This document shows positions 1-7,335 of a stretch of DNA of 36,179 nt, piece by piece. The stretch is from Flavobacteriaceae bacterium (GTDB lineage Bacteria; Bacteroidota; Bacteroidia; Flavobacteriales; Flavobacteriaceae), in NCBI GenBank assembly GCA_029243165.1, contig JAQWSN010000008.1, positions 1-36,179 of the forward strand. Reading direction: 5' to 3'. Within the stretch, counting starts at the first letter, position 1. Each line of letters opens with the position of its first letter. The translations under genes and the position numbers were made by a program. The notes beneath the pieces are model-generated. The model was not told the origin of the DNA and searched no databases. It was given only the letters and a program-made list of their open reading frames with translations.

Positions 1-1073
1 CAATGCCATCAGGATTACAATCAAGTATTAGTAGTGGAACATTAACTATATCTGGTACGCCTGTTTTCACAAATAATGATTATAGTTTTTCAGTATTTAC
101 AACAGATGGAAATGCAAATTGCAGTCAAGTATCACAAACAGTTACTTTGAGTAAAAAAGACTCTCCTTTACTAACGCTAATTTCAGGGGCATATAATCAA
201 ACTATTACTTTAGGTGATTCAATGCAACCAATTGTTTTTTCATTTGGAGGTTCAACAACAAGTGTTACCATTACGGGTCCTGAACCACAAGATATTTCTC
301 AATCTGGGAATACGATTACAATATTTGCAGGCTTTGACGACACAGGCACAAATACGGGAACAATAACAACCATTAGTAGTGGAGGGTGCAATGAAATAAC
401 ACAAAGTATTGCAGTAACTGTAAATGCGCCTGTAGTTACTAATACTGGAGGAGGAGGTGGAACTACTACTGGAGGAACATCATCAGGTGGAACTGCTACA
501 GGTGGAACTACTACTACTAATAGTGGGGTGTCAACAATAAGTTGTCAAAGTTCAATTTTAGACGATTTAGGAACATTTATTGTGGTTTCTTCTCTATCTA
601 AAAATTCTGATGGAACAGGTGACTTGACAATTGATGACTTTAAATTTAGTATGGTCACTCAGGGTGGGTCAGTTAACGCAGGATTTTATAGACCATCATC
701 AATTGATAATATTTCAAAAAACTGTTCTAGTGGTAATCTATACACTTTATCAGGGCCATTAATTCTTTTAACTGACAATATGAATATGGCTGGTTTTAAT
801 GTTGGACAATCTTATACTATTTCCCAATTAAGTGATTTATATGAAGATTACTATTTATTATATAGTTTTGGTTTTTGTGAAAGTGGTAGTGCTTGTGAAA
901 TAGGTAAAATCGGAAGAGTTGATGTTCAACTAAGAGGTTTTGATAGTTCGGGAAGTTTAATAAATTTTAATCAATCTAATGCAACACTTTTTAAATGTGC
1001 TGTAAATAACCCCTCAAATCTCCCTAATTTTATCAGGTATTCATTGAATGCAAATGGGTGTGGGCAACTCTAA
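1..1073 (+). CDS. Surface/adhesin-like protein with Ig-like repeats, C-terminal part (5' end outside window)
   Basis: The frame is open at the left edge and ends with TAA at 1073, so this is the C-terminal ~356 residues of a larger protein. Counting from the first in-window Met (base 3), residues 1-50 and 53-142 are two degenerate Ig-like units of the kind repeated in large Bacteroidota surface proteins (a 'SG.LTISGTP' strand pattern in the first, 'ITLGDSMQPIVFSFGG' opening the second). Residues 147-175 form a Gly/Thr/Ser linker. A final domain (about 178-356) has eight cysteines and no family I recognise. No obvious type IX secretion C-terminal domain is visible; the protein ends in GCGQL. 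It is Asn/Ser/Thr rich and AT rich compared with the housekeeping genes further right. Role in adhesion is inference from architecture only. Confidence 0.75.
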   Translation, partial: MPSGLQSSISSGTLTISGTPVFTNNDYSFSVFTTDGNANCSQVSQTVTLSKKDSPLLTLISGAYNQTITLGDSMQPIVFSFGGSTTSVTITGPEPQDISQSGNTITIFAGFDDTGTNTGTITTISSGGCNEITQSIAVTVNAPVVTNTGGGGGTTTGGTSSGGTATGGTTTTNSGVSTISCQSSILDDLGTFIVVSSLSKNSDGTGDLTIDDFKFSMVTQGGSVNAGFYRPSSIDNISKNCSSGNLYTLSGPLILLTDNMNMAGFNVGQSYTISQLSDLYEDYYLLYSFGFCESGSACEIGKIGRVDVQLRGFDSSGSLINFNQSNATLFKCAVNNPSNLPNFIRYSLNANGCGQL

Positions 1074-1409
1074 TCAACTTTTTTACAAAGAACTGCAACC
1101 TAACTTATGCTAACAAACATGTTTGGGGTACTTGTGACTAAACTATAGTCCTCCTCAAGTTTTTCTAAGACATCAAGAGACCGAGGGTTATACCCGCAGA
1201 GGCTCTTTCAAGAACAATGAATTAAAAAAATCATCAACTCTCTGACAGTCAAAATAACTTATTTTAATGTCGTGGAAAGGTGTTCCATTTTCTTAAACGC
1301 AGTAGATTCTTAAATACATTTAATAAAAAAAACTTTCTCCAATCATTAGAGGGAATTAATTGACTAATCAAGTTCTTTCAATTCAAAGGGTAAGTGGTCT
1401 TAATCAGGT

Positions 1410-1427
1410 AATGTAAATTGTTACATT
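1410..1427. repeat. Perfect inverted repeat AATGTAA-N4-TTACATT
   Basis: AATGTAA at 1410-1416 and TTACATT at 1421-1427 are exact reverse complements separated by ATTG. The same heptamer recurs at 1473-1479 and 1484-1490. It could be a dimeric regulator site or a chance feature of AT-rich DNA; there is no T-tract to make it a terminator. Confidence 0.4.
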
Positions 1428-1471
1428 CTGCTCAACATTTTTAGGTGGCTTGTAGGGTTTATTTTTGCAAG

Positions 1472-1491
1472 TTTACATTATATTTACATTA
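1472..1491 (+). repeat. Direct repeat TTTACATTA, 11-bp period
   Basis: TTTACATTA occurs at 1472-1480 and again at 1483-1491, separated by TA, so the two copies lie about one helical turn apart. Together with the inverted pair at 1410-1427 this makes four copies of the TTACATT core in 82 bp. Confidence 0.45.
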
Positions 1492-1709
1492 CAATCGATG
1501 TATATTAGTCATAACTTATTCATTTACAATAAATTAATACCTCATTATGATATTCTGTATCGGAAAGTAACAACCGGCTAATCTCCCTGCTAGATTTTAA
1601 ACTCAAAAACTAAGGGGCTGTAAATTTTCTTCAACGAAGGTGCATTTGCACTGCAGAAATCTTAGTGAAGAAAGGATCTCTGGATTAAACTAACTCCTTA
1701 AAAGCAAGT

Positions 1710-1916
1710 TTATTTATCAGCTTGACGATTAATTTTAAGATACATTTTATGAATGTGCTTGGAAACGTAAGTTTTAAAAGTAAATGGAAGTAGCGCATGA
1801 ATCATGGCTACAAAACCCCACACAATTAATTTGAACCCAATACCAAATGCAAAAGCAAAATGTTGAAAATAAGTTTCTCCAACAGAGTTAGGGTGATCTG
1901 TAAAGATATTTTTCAT
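1710..1916 (-). CDS. DUF6356 family small membrane protein
   Basis: A 68-residue protein matching the DUF6356 pattern from memory: an N-terminal 'DHPNSVGETYFQH' signature (residues 7-19), a hydrophobic segment at about 22-48 (FAFGIGFKLIVWGFVAMIHA and on), then a basic C-terminus. Length is normal for the family. The function is unknown; a single inner-membrane helix or hairpin is likely. The start is supported by a well-spaced promoter immediately upstream (1933-1963), leaving a leader of about ten bases. It is transcribed alone, with non-coding DNA downstream. Confidence 0.82.
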   Translation of the reverse strand: MKNIFTDHPNSVGETYFQHFAFAFGIGFKLIVWGFVAMIHALLPFTFKTYVSKHIHKMYLKINRQADK

Positions 1917-1932
1917 TTAGTTTAAGATTTTT

Positions 1933-1963
1933 TAAAAATACTAATTTGGAATCAAAGCCCAAA
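1933..1963 (-). promoter_or_regulatory. Predicted sigma-A promoter of the DUF6356 gene
   Basis: Read on the minus strand: TTTG (1963-1960), 19 bases, then TATTTTTA (1940-1933), one mismatch from the Bacteroidota -7 element TAnnTTTG. Spacing fits the consensus exactly and the start codon follows 16 bases after the -7 box. Confidence 0.5.
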
Positions 1964-2146
1964 AAAGAATACCTCGCGCTTACAGAACTAACTCACAAAC
2001 ACTTGAATTTTTTAATAGATTAATCATACAGAATGAGATTTCTACTGATTACATAAAAGTGATTTTTTGTTTAATAAATACTTAAAAATCTTTAAAAAAG
2101 AAAATAAGCTCAACAAACATTCAGCTTTACTTAATCTTTTATTTCC

Positions 2147-2154
2147 TATTTTTG
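2147..2154 (+). promoter_or_regulatory. Candidate -7 element of the YgjV-like gene
   Basis: TATTTTTG matches TAnnTTTG exactly and ends only five bases before the proposed ATG at 2160. The -33 region is weak (TTTA at 2126-2129, 17-base spacing). If used, the transcript would be leaderless or nearly so. Confidence 0.35.
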
Positions 2155-2159
2155 ACACA

Positions 2160-2384
2160 ATGGAATTACTTGAAATTGTCGGGTGGATCGCTACCACCTT
2201 TATCATCTCCTCTTTCTTAATAAATGACATGATTCGCTTGCGAGCCGTTAACCTTATTGGTGCTTTATGCTGGCTCATCTACGGAATTATGGCAATTGCT
2301 CCGTCCATTATCTTCCTTAATGTTGTTATTATCGCCATTCAAATTTTTAAATTGTGGGGATTAATCAAGAACAAAAAGAACTAG
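2160..2384 (+). CDS. YgjV-like small inner-membrane protein
   Basis: With the internal ATG at 2160 this is 74 residues: MELLEIVGWIATTFIISSFL and on, with hydrophobic segments at about 5-20, 30-46 and 48-66, separated by a short charged loop (NDMIRLR). The 'GW.AT..ii.SFL..d...lR..N..G...w..YG' pattern fits the YgjV/Imp family of small membrane proteins, whose function is not established. An in-frame ATG at 2067 would add 31 lysine/asparagine-rich residues that do not fit the family, so I prefer 2160; a -7 promoter motif just before it agrees. A strong terminator lies 128 bp downstream. Confidence 0.75.
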   Translation: MELLEIVGWIATTFIISSFLINDMIRLRAVNLIGALCWLIYGIMAIAPSIIFLNVVIIAIQIFKLWGLIKNKKN

Positions 2385-2437
2385 ATTCTAATTGTTTGAT
2401 CTCAAAATTCTAAAGAAAAAAGATGTTTGCATTTTGC

Positions 2438-2471
2438 AACTTACTATATTTTTCATAATTTTAAGTAAGTT
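2438..2471. repeat. 8-bp stem, 18-base loop hairpin
   Basis: AACTTACT at 2438-2445 pairs perfectly with AGTAAGTT at 2464-2471. It lies in the 3' untranslated stretch between the YgjV-like gene and its terminator. Role unknown; it could be part of a longer structured 3' end. Confidence 0.35.
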
Positions 2472-2511
2472 TTGATTGTTACAAGACTTTCATAAACCAA
2501 TTTGTTTTTTT

Positions 2512-2540
2512 AACCGCCTTCGGGCGGTTTTTTCTTTTTT
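2512..2540 (+). terminator. Strong intrinsic terminator
   Basis: AACCGCC (2512-2518), tetraloop TTCG, GGCGGTT (2523-2529), followed by a T-rich tail to 2540. A seven-base-pair GC-rich stem with a UUCG-type loop is the clearest intrinsic terminator in the window. It ends plus-strand transcription from the YgjV-like gene and insulates the operon starting at 2682. Confidence 0.9.
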
Positions 2541-2633
2541 TACAGTTTGTTCTTTCAAAAGCTTACCTTAATACTCTATGATGTAGTTGAATAAAAATCA
2601 CTAAATTCAATAACTTTTAATTTGAATTGAATC

Positions 2634-2649
2634 ACTTAACTAGTTAAGT
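2634..2649. promoter_or_regulatory. 16-bp perfect palindrome upstream of the aminotransferase operon
   Basis: ACTTAACT at 2634-2641 followed directly by AGTTAAGT at 2642-2649, an exact dyad centred about 40 bp before the ATG at 2682. Position and symmetry suit a dimeric repressor operator overlapping the promoter. No obvious -33/-7 pair with good spacing was found here. The regulatory role is inference. Confidence 0.4.
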
Positions 2650-2681
2650 TTTTCTAGAATTGGCTTGAAAACTTCTAAAAA

Positions 2682-3938
2682 ATGAAAAAAAGAGATTTTA
2701 TTAAAAATATGGGGATGCTTGGAATTAGTCCACTGCTTATCCATTCAAAAAATGAATTCCTATCTGAAGAATTTCTCCCCCCGCTTCCCGCTAAAGAAGA
2801 TGAAATTTGGGAATTAATCAGAAAACAGTACGAACTCCATCCCGATTTTGTAAATCTAGAAAGTGGTTATTACAACATCATTCCAAAACCCACGATGGAT
2901 AAACATCTCCAGCACATTAAGAGAGTTAATCTGGAAGGGTCGTATTACATGAGAAACCATCGCTTTAATGACAAAGCATCCATAACGGCAAAACTCAGTG
3001 ATAAAGTTGGATGTAACCCTTCAGAATTAATCATTACCAGAAACACTACAGAATCTCTTGATCTGGTCATCGCTGGCTTTCCGTGGAAAGAAGGAGACCA
3101 TGCAATTCATGCAATTCAAGATTATGGAGCCATGCAAGACATGTTTTCTCAAGTCGAGAAACGTAATGGAATTGATGTTACCCGAATTTCCATTCCCAAC
3201 CATCCCAAAAATGATGAAGAGATTGTTTCCCTTTACGAATCTAAAATAACCTCCAAAACAAAGCTCATCATGGTGTGCCACATGATAAATATTACAGGAC
3301 AAATTTTGCCCATTAAAAAAATATGCGACATGGCACACAAACGCGGAGTAGAAGTTCTTGTTGACGGTGCCCACTGCATTGGTCATTTTGATTTTAAAAT
3401 TGATGATTTAAACTGCGACTATTATGGATCTAGCCTTCACAAGTGGTTAGCCACCCCCTTGGGTGCGGGACTTTTGTACGTTCATGCTGATCATATTCCA
3501 AAAATATGGCCTTTATTAGCAGATCATGAAAAAGATGAAAACAATATCAAAAGACTCAGTCACACAGGAACACATCCTGTTGCTACAGATTTAGCCATTC
3601 TTGACGCAATAGAATACCTAGATTGGATTGGAATAGATCGAAAAGAAAAACGAATGCGGTTTTTAAAAACTTATTGGCAAAGTGCTCTTAAAGAAGTTCC
3701 TAACATTCGCATCAATACTCCTTTTGAAAGTCATCGGAGTTGTGGGATCGGAAACGTTGGACTGGAAAATATGAGCCCAGCAGAACTCGCAAAAAGACTT
3801 TACGACGAATACCAAATCTTTACCGTGGCCATTGATTATGCAAACGTGAAAGGCTGCCGAATCACGCCCAACGTATTTACTACAACAAACGAATTAGATC
3901 AATTTATCAACGCAATGAAAAACTTAGCTAAAGCATAA
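2682..3938 (+). CDS. Exported PLP-dependent aminotransferase class V-fold enzyme
   Basis: A 418-residue class V (cysteine desulfurase / isopenicillin N epimerase-like) PLP enzyme. The Schiff-base lysine is K254 in the 'GSSLHKW' motif, the pyridine-ring aspartate is D228 in 'VDGAH' (227-231), and the 'TRNTTESLDLV' segment (119-129) matches the phosphate/cofactor region. The N-terminus MKKRDFIKNMGMLGISPLL resembles a Tat-type leader with KR instead of the usual RR, common in Bacteroidota members of this group, so periplasmic location is likely but not certain. No cysteine follows in the active-site loop in a way that would mark a true cysteine desulfurase. Substrate is unknown; epimerase, lyase and aminotransferase activities all occur in the family. 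It heads a tight operon, with 13 bp to the Kazal lipoprotein. Confidence 0.85.
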   Translation: MKKRDFIKNMGMLGISPLLIHSKNEFLSEEFLPPLPAKEDEIWELIRKQYELHPDFVNLESGYYNIIPKPTMDKHLQHIKRVNLEGSYYMRNHRFNDKASITAKLSDKVGCNPSELIITRNTTESLDLVIAGFPWKEGDHAIHAIQDYGAMQDMFSQVEKRNGIDVTRISIPNHPKNDEEIVSLYESKITSKTKLIMVCHMINITGQILPIKKICDMAHKRGVEVLVDGAHCIGHFDFKIDDLNCDYYGSSLHKWLATPLGAGLLYVHADHIPKIWPLLADHEKDENNIKRLSHTGTHPVATDLAILDAIEYLDWIGIDRKEKRMRFLKTYWQSALKEVPNIRINTPFESHRSCGIGNVGLENMSPAELAKRLYDEYQIFTVAIDYANVKGCRITPNVFTTTNELDQFINAMKNLAKA

Positions 3939-3951
3939 CTTTTTAAATAGT

Positions 3952-4191
3952 ATGAAAAAAATAAAAATCATTTCAATTGTATTTTTTACAATATCATTGA
4001 TTATTTCTTGTACCAAAACCACTTCAGAAGAACCTGAAGAAAAATGCATTGATGAAGCATCAATCAATTTAGAAGCCCCCTGTTATCTTATCTATGCACC
4101 CGTATGCGGATGCAATGGCGAAACCTACTCCAATGACTGTGTAGCCAAAAGTAATGGCGTCCTAAGCTTTGAAGAAGGAGCCTGTAACTAA
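3952..4191 (+). CDS. Kazal-type protease inhibitor domain lipoprotein
   Basis: A 79-residue lipoprotein. The signal peptide ends in a lipobox (LIIS before C20), so it should be lipid-anchored. The mature part holds one Kazal-like domain: cysteines C32, C44, C52, C54, C63 and C78, with the diagnostic 'APVCGCNGETYSNDC' core (49-63). Kazal domains inhibit serine proteases; the P1 region lies around Ala/Tyr-rich 'LEAPCYLIYAP', so target specificity cannot be called. Bacterial Kazal lipoproteins are thought to defend the cell surface against foreign or own secreted proteases; that role here is inference. It sits 13 bp after the aminotransferase gene and 12 bp before a small membrane peptide gene. 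Confidence 0.88.
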   Translation: MKKIKIISIVFFTISLIISCTKTTSEEPEEKCIDEASINLEAPCYLIYAPVCGCNGETYSNDCVAKSNGVLSFEEGACN

Positions 4192-4203
4192 AAAAAATAA
4201 AAT

Positions 4204-4296
4204 ATGGAATGGTATCTTAAAAACAGGTGGTGGATATGGACAATAACAGGTGTTTACATCCTGTACAGAATCCTTACCGGATTCATTTACAGTTAA
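4204..4296 (+). CDS. 30-residue Trp/Tyr-rich single-pass membrane peptide
   Basis: ATG at 4204 to TAA at 4294-4296 encodes 30 residues: MEWYLKNRWWIWTITGVYIL followed by YRILTGFIYS. It has four tryptophans and four tyrosines and one hydrophobic stretch (about 9-29) preceded by K6 and R8, typical of a small inner-membrane protein with a cytoplasmic N-terminus. It fits exactly between the Kazal gene (12 bp) and the dehydratase start at 4302 (5 bp), with no wasted space, which argues for a genuine translated gene in the operon. I recognise no family. The alternative is that it is a chance open frame in a leader; the clean spacing and membrane-like composition make that less likely. Confidence 0.6.
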   Translation: MEWYLKNRWWIWTITGVYILYRILTGFIYS

Positions 4297-4301
4297 AAAC
4301 C

Positions 4302-4586
4302 ATGTTAGCCTTAAGCGACAAAGAAGTCGCAGAAAATTTATCCAAACTCTCCGAAAATTGGAAATGCGATAGAAAAAAATTGCTGTGTCAGTTCACTTTT
4401 ACCAACTACAATTCAACTATTGATTTTGCAAATAAAGTTGCGCAACTTGCCATAAAACAAAATCATCATCCAAGTATTCAAATTGATTATGGTGAAGTTA
4501 AAATAACAATTACCACCCACGATGTTGGAAATCAGCTTACCCAAAAAGATTTTGAACTAGCTAATGCTATTGAAAAAATCTACTAA
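4302..4586 (+). CDS. phhB: 4a-hydroxytetrahydrobiopterin dehydratase (pterin-4a-carbinolamine dehydratase)
   Basis: From ATG 4302 the product is 94 residues, the usual size of the PCD/DCoH family. It recycles the 4a-hydroxy-pterin formed by aromatic amino acid hydroxylases; in bacteria lacking those it has been linked to molybdopterin metabolism. The active-site signature is clear: HHP at 55-57, Y63, and H73-D74 in 'TTHDVGNQLTQKDFELA'. A GTG at 4227 would add 25 residues that overlap the preceding small membrane peptide in another frame and do not fit the family, so ATG 4302 is chosen. It is the last gene of the operon; its stop codon overlaps the stop of the convergent DUF1080 gene by four bases. 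Confidence 0.88.
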   Translation: MLALSDKEVAENLSKLSENWKCDRKKLLCQFTFTNYNSTIDFANKVAQLAIKQNHHPSIQIDYGEVKITITTHDVGNQLTQKDFELANAIEKIY

Positions 4587-5173
4587 AGTGAATTAATCAT
4601 CAAATTTCTCCAACGTACTTTTATCCCACCTCCATCGTGAATTTGGAGCGCCACCGAACCTTTTCCTTTGCCAATTTTTTCATCAACAAGCTCTACCATA
4701 GGTGTACCATTTAACCAAGTCATAATTTGATCTCCAACGACTCGAATCTTCATTTGATTCCATGCTCCCATCTTAAGAGCGCTATCTTTTGATTTATCGG
4801 GTTTAATCAACCATCCTCTTCCATACGATTCGTAAATTCCCCCCGTATCGTTACCGGGTGGGGCCACCTCAACCTGCCAGCCGCTTACTTTGGTTCCTTC
4901 CACAGTTGAACGGATAAAAACACCACTATTGCCGTTGGCCTCTTGCTTAAATTCGAGTGTCAATTCAAAATCATCGTAATGCTTATTGGTAGAAAGATAT
5001 CCGTATTGTTTATCTGGTCCACTTTCACAAACCAACAATCCATCTTCTACATACCACAATTCGGTACCGTGTAGGGTCCAACCCTCAAGATCCTTTCCAT
5101 TGAAAAGAGATTCTTGCGCTTTGACGGTGAAAATACAAATAAGGGTTAACAAAAAAAGTAGGTGTGTTTTCAT
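4583..5173 (-). CDS. Secreted DUF1080 (3-keto-disaccharide hydrolase-like) protein
   Basis: A 196-residue protein with an N-terminal signal peptide (about 1-19, ending ...FTVKAQ) and one DUF1080 domain of concanavalin-like fold: 'SLFNGKDLEGW' at the start, 'NSGVFIRS', 'GWQVEV', 'TGGIYES.GRG', 'WNQMKIRVVGDQIMTWLNG' and 'GSVALQIHDGG..VRWRNL'. The domain is widespread in secreted Bacteroidota and Planctomycetota proteins and some members hydrolyse 3-keto-glycosides. The substrate here is unknown. It is a lone gene, divergent from the acylase gene and convergent with the dehydratase gene, whose stop it overlaps. Confidence 0.87.
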   Translation of the reverse strand: MKTHLLFLLTLICIFTVKAQESLFNGKDLEGWTLHGTELWYVEDGLLVCESGPDKQYGYLSTNKHYDDFELTLEFKQEANGNSGVFIRSTVEGTKVSGWQVEVAPPGNDTGGIYESYGRGWLIKPDKSKDSALKMGAWNQMKIRVVGDQIMTWLNGTPMVELVDEKIGKGKGSVALQIHDGGGIKVRWRNLMINSL

Positions 5174-5264
5174 AAGTATTATTTTATCAAACCAAGATAA
5201 ATATTTTTCAACATAAATATGGAATCTAAAAACTAAAAAGAATTTTTATATTGGTGAAAAAATA

Positions 5265-7325
5265 ATGAAAAAGAGCTTCTCTATTTTAGTTGGCTTACTG
5301 GGTTGCAGTTTTGTTTTTTCTCAAATTGAGCCCACAAAAATTGATATCGTAAGGGATCACTATGGTGTGCCGCACATATTTGCTGCTACCGATGCAGAGG
5401 TGGCTTATGGATTGGCATGGGCACATGCCGAAGACGATTTTAAAACCATTCAAATCGGGTATTTAGCAGGCAATAATTTGCTTTCAAAATATTTGGGAAA
5501 CAAAGGTTTAGGAGCTGATTTCATCGCGCAATTTATCGGATCAGATGCCCTCTACGAATCAAAATATGCATCTGATATTCATCCGGATTACAAAAAAATT
5601 GTCTCTGCCTACGCACAAGGATTAACTAGCTATGCAGCATCCCATCCCGATGAAGTACTTTACGAAGGGCTGTTTCCAATAACCCCAAAAAAAATGATCC
5701 GCTATGCACAACTTCAATTATTTGTATCCTCAAAAGGAGACCAGTGGGTGCAACGAATAACTCAAAATCAGCTTGATTACGATTTCAAAATGGAGGAAAT
5801 TCCCAAAGGATCGAATACCCTCGCCTTTAATAGTGCCAAAACTGATGATGGATCAACTTTTTTAGCCATTAACACGCATCAACCTCTTGACGGTCCAGTA
5901 TCTTGGTACGAAGCCCACCTTTGTAGTGAAGAGGGCACAAATATTTTAGGAGCTCTTTTTGCTGGAAGTCCAAATATTTTGATTGGAGCAAACGAAAACC
6001 TAGGTTGGGCTCATACCGTTAACCAACCCGACAAAACCGATGTTTTTGCTTTAGAAATGCATCCAAAAAACAAACTCAAATACAAAGTAGATGATACCTA
6101 CCTTGAATTAGAACCAAAAAAGGCAGATTTACAAATCCGTGTATTGGGCATCCCCATCAAAATCAAAAAAACTTTTTATGTAAGTATCTATGGCCCCACC
6201 CTAAAAAGTAAAACGGGCACATACGCAGTTCGTACCCCTGCACTTTTTGAAATTCGAGCTCTCGAGCAATGGTGGCGTATGAATAAAGCTACAAACTTTA
6301 CAGAGTTTTACAAGGCACTAAAAATGAAAGCACTACCCGGTTACAATATCGGTTATGCAGATAAAAATGATACCATTTTTTACATCTCTAACGGATTGAT
6401 CCCCATCAGAGAAAAAGGATATCAGTGGAAAGATGTAGTGCCAGGCAATACTAAAAAAACGCTTTGGACCGAAACCTATGCCATAGAAGATTTACCCCAA
6501 GTCATACAACCTCAATCAGGATATGTTTACAATGCCAATCACACTCCCTTTCATTCTAGTGACTCACTCGACAATCCCAATCAAAATGACTTTTCTTTGG
6601 ATATGGGCTTTGAAACATATGACAACAACCGATCTACCAGATTAAAAATCTTGATTGACCAATACGAAACCGTAAGTTATTCTGATTTCAAGAAAATTAA
6701 ATACGATAGGGAATATCCCAAACCCTACAACTTCAGTTGGATGGACATAAATTATTTGGATCAATTGGATGCAGATAAATACCCTGAATTGAAAGATCTC
6801 ATCCTAACCCTGCAAAAATGGGACCGCAAGGCCGATGCAAATTCTGTTGGTGCTGGAATTTTTGCAGTGCTTTACAGCCAATTAAGACCTTTTTATCAAA
6901 AACTTCCTGAACCCAAAATATTCCCCCCAGCTATTTTGATTAAAGCACTCAAAAAAACGCAAGCGTATCTTATCAAACATTTTGGTTCAACTCAAATACC
7001 ACTTGGAACGTATCAAAAACTAGTAAGGGGGTCAAAAGAGATTCCTATTTTTGGACTTCCAGATGTAATTACCTCAATGGCAACGGCACCTTATCAGGAT
7101 GGAAAAGTCAAGGTCGTCAGTGGTGAATCTTACATTGAATTGGTTCACTTTACTAAAAAAGGAACGGAAATCGAATCAATTATTTCTTACGGAAGTTCAG
7201 ATCATCCTGATTCGCCCCATTATGGAGATCAGATGGATTCATACGCACAGTTTAAAACAAAAAAAATGAGTCTGAATAAAGAAGAAATTTACAGCAATGC
7301 CAAAGTGATTTACCATCCTGAATAA
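5265..7325 (+). CDS. Penicillin acylase family (S45) N-terminal nucleophile hydrolase
   Basis: A 686-residue exported amidohydrolase. Residues 1-19 are a signal peptide. The N-terminal part (about 25-180) shows the family pattern 'IDIVRDHYGVPHIFA..DAEVAYGLAWAHAEDDF'. The autoprocessing site is at G182-S183: 'PKGSNTLAFN', giving a beta chain that starts with catalytic Ser183. Downstream family motifs include 'NTHQPLDGP' (203-211) and 'GANENLGWAHTVNQPDKTDVF'. Members cleave acyl side chains of beta-lactams, homoserine lactones or acylated amino compounds; the substrate cannot be read from sequence. Length is slightly short of classic penicillin G acylase but normal for Bacteroidota relatives. 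It ends 10 bp from the convergent bshA. Confidence 0.88.
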   Translation: MKKSFSILVGLLGCSFVFSQIEPTKIDIVRDHYGVPHIFAATDAEVAYGLAWAHAEDDFKTIQIGYLAGNNLLSKYLGNKGLGADFIAQFIGSDALYESKYASDIHPDYKKIVSAYAQGLTSYAASHPDEVLYEGLFPITPKKMIRYAQLQLFVSSKGDQWVQRITQNQLDYDFKMEEIPKGSNTLAFNSAKTDDGSTFLAINTHQPLDGPVSWYEAHLCSEEGTNILGALFAGSPNILIGANENLGWAHTVNQPDKTDVFALEMHPKNKLKYKVDDTYLELEPKKADLQIRVLGIPIKIKKTFYVSIYGPTLKSKTGTYAVRTPALFEIRALEQWWRMNKATNFTEFYKALKMKALPGYNIGYADKNDTIFYISNGLIPIREKGYQWKDVVPGNTKKTLWTETYAIEDLPQVIQPQSGYVYNANHTPFHSSDSLDNPNQNDFSLDMGFETYDNNRSTRLKILIDQYETVSYSDFKKIKYDREYPKPYNFSWMDINYLDQLDADKYPELKDLILTLQKWDRKADANSVGAGIFAVLYSQLRPFYQKLPEPKIFPPAILIKALKKTQAYLIKHFGSTQIPLGTYQKLVRGSKEIPIFGLPDVITSMATAPYQDGKVKVVSGESYIELVHFTKKGTEIESIISYGSSDHPDSPHYGDQMDSYAQFKTKKMSLNKEEIYSNAKVIYHPE

Positions 7326-7335
7326 GAATTCACAT

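Larger units (their letters stand above)
1074..1709. other. AT-rich intergenic region with short repeats, no convincing gene
   Basis: About 640 bp between the surface-protein gene and the DUF6356 gene. All frames are broken by frequent stops. The longest start-less frame I could follow is about 35 codons (roughly 1129-1236, +) and resembles nothing I know. A possible hairpin sits at about 1175-1208: GGGT-TAT-ACCC inside an outer AAGAG/CTCTT stem; it lacks a T-tract, so it is not a classical terminator. Copies of TTACATT/AATGTAA cluster at 1410-1491 and are listed separately. No tRNA or known RNA fold was recognised. Confidence 0.5.

Noticed and set aside
1175-1208. Hairpin after the surface-protein gene as a terminator
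   Set aside because: The stem is bulged and no T-run follows on either strand; kept only as a note in the intergenic entry.
2067-2159. Longer start for the YgjV-like protein
   Set aside because: The added 31 residues are Lys/Asn-rich and unlike the family; the -7 motif lies within this stretch.
2042-2278. Minus-strand open frame of 78 codons opposite the YgjV-like gene
   Set aside because: Antisense to a recognisable membrane protein; composition unconvincing and no promoter or neighbours support it.
3027-3386. Minus-strand open frame of 119 codons inside the aminotransferase gene
   Set aside because: It mirrors the clear PLP-enzyme coding strand and has no family resemblance.
4227-4301. 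Upstream GTG start for the pterin dehydratase
   Set aside because: It would add 25 residues outside the family's normal length and overlap the small membrane peptide in another frame; ATG 4302 fits.
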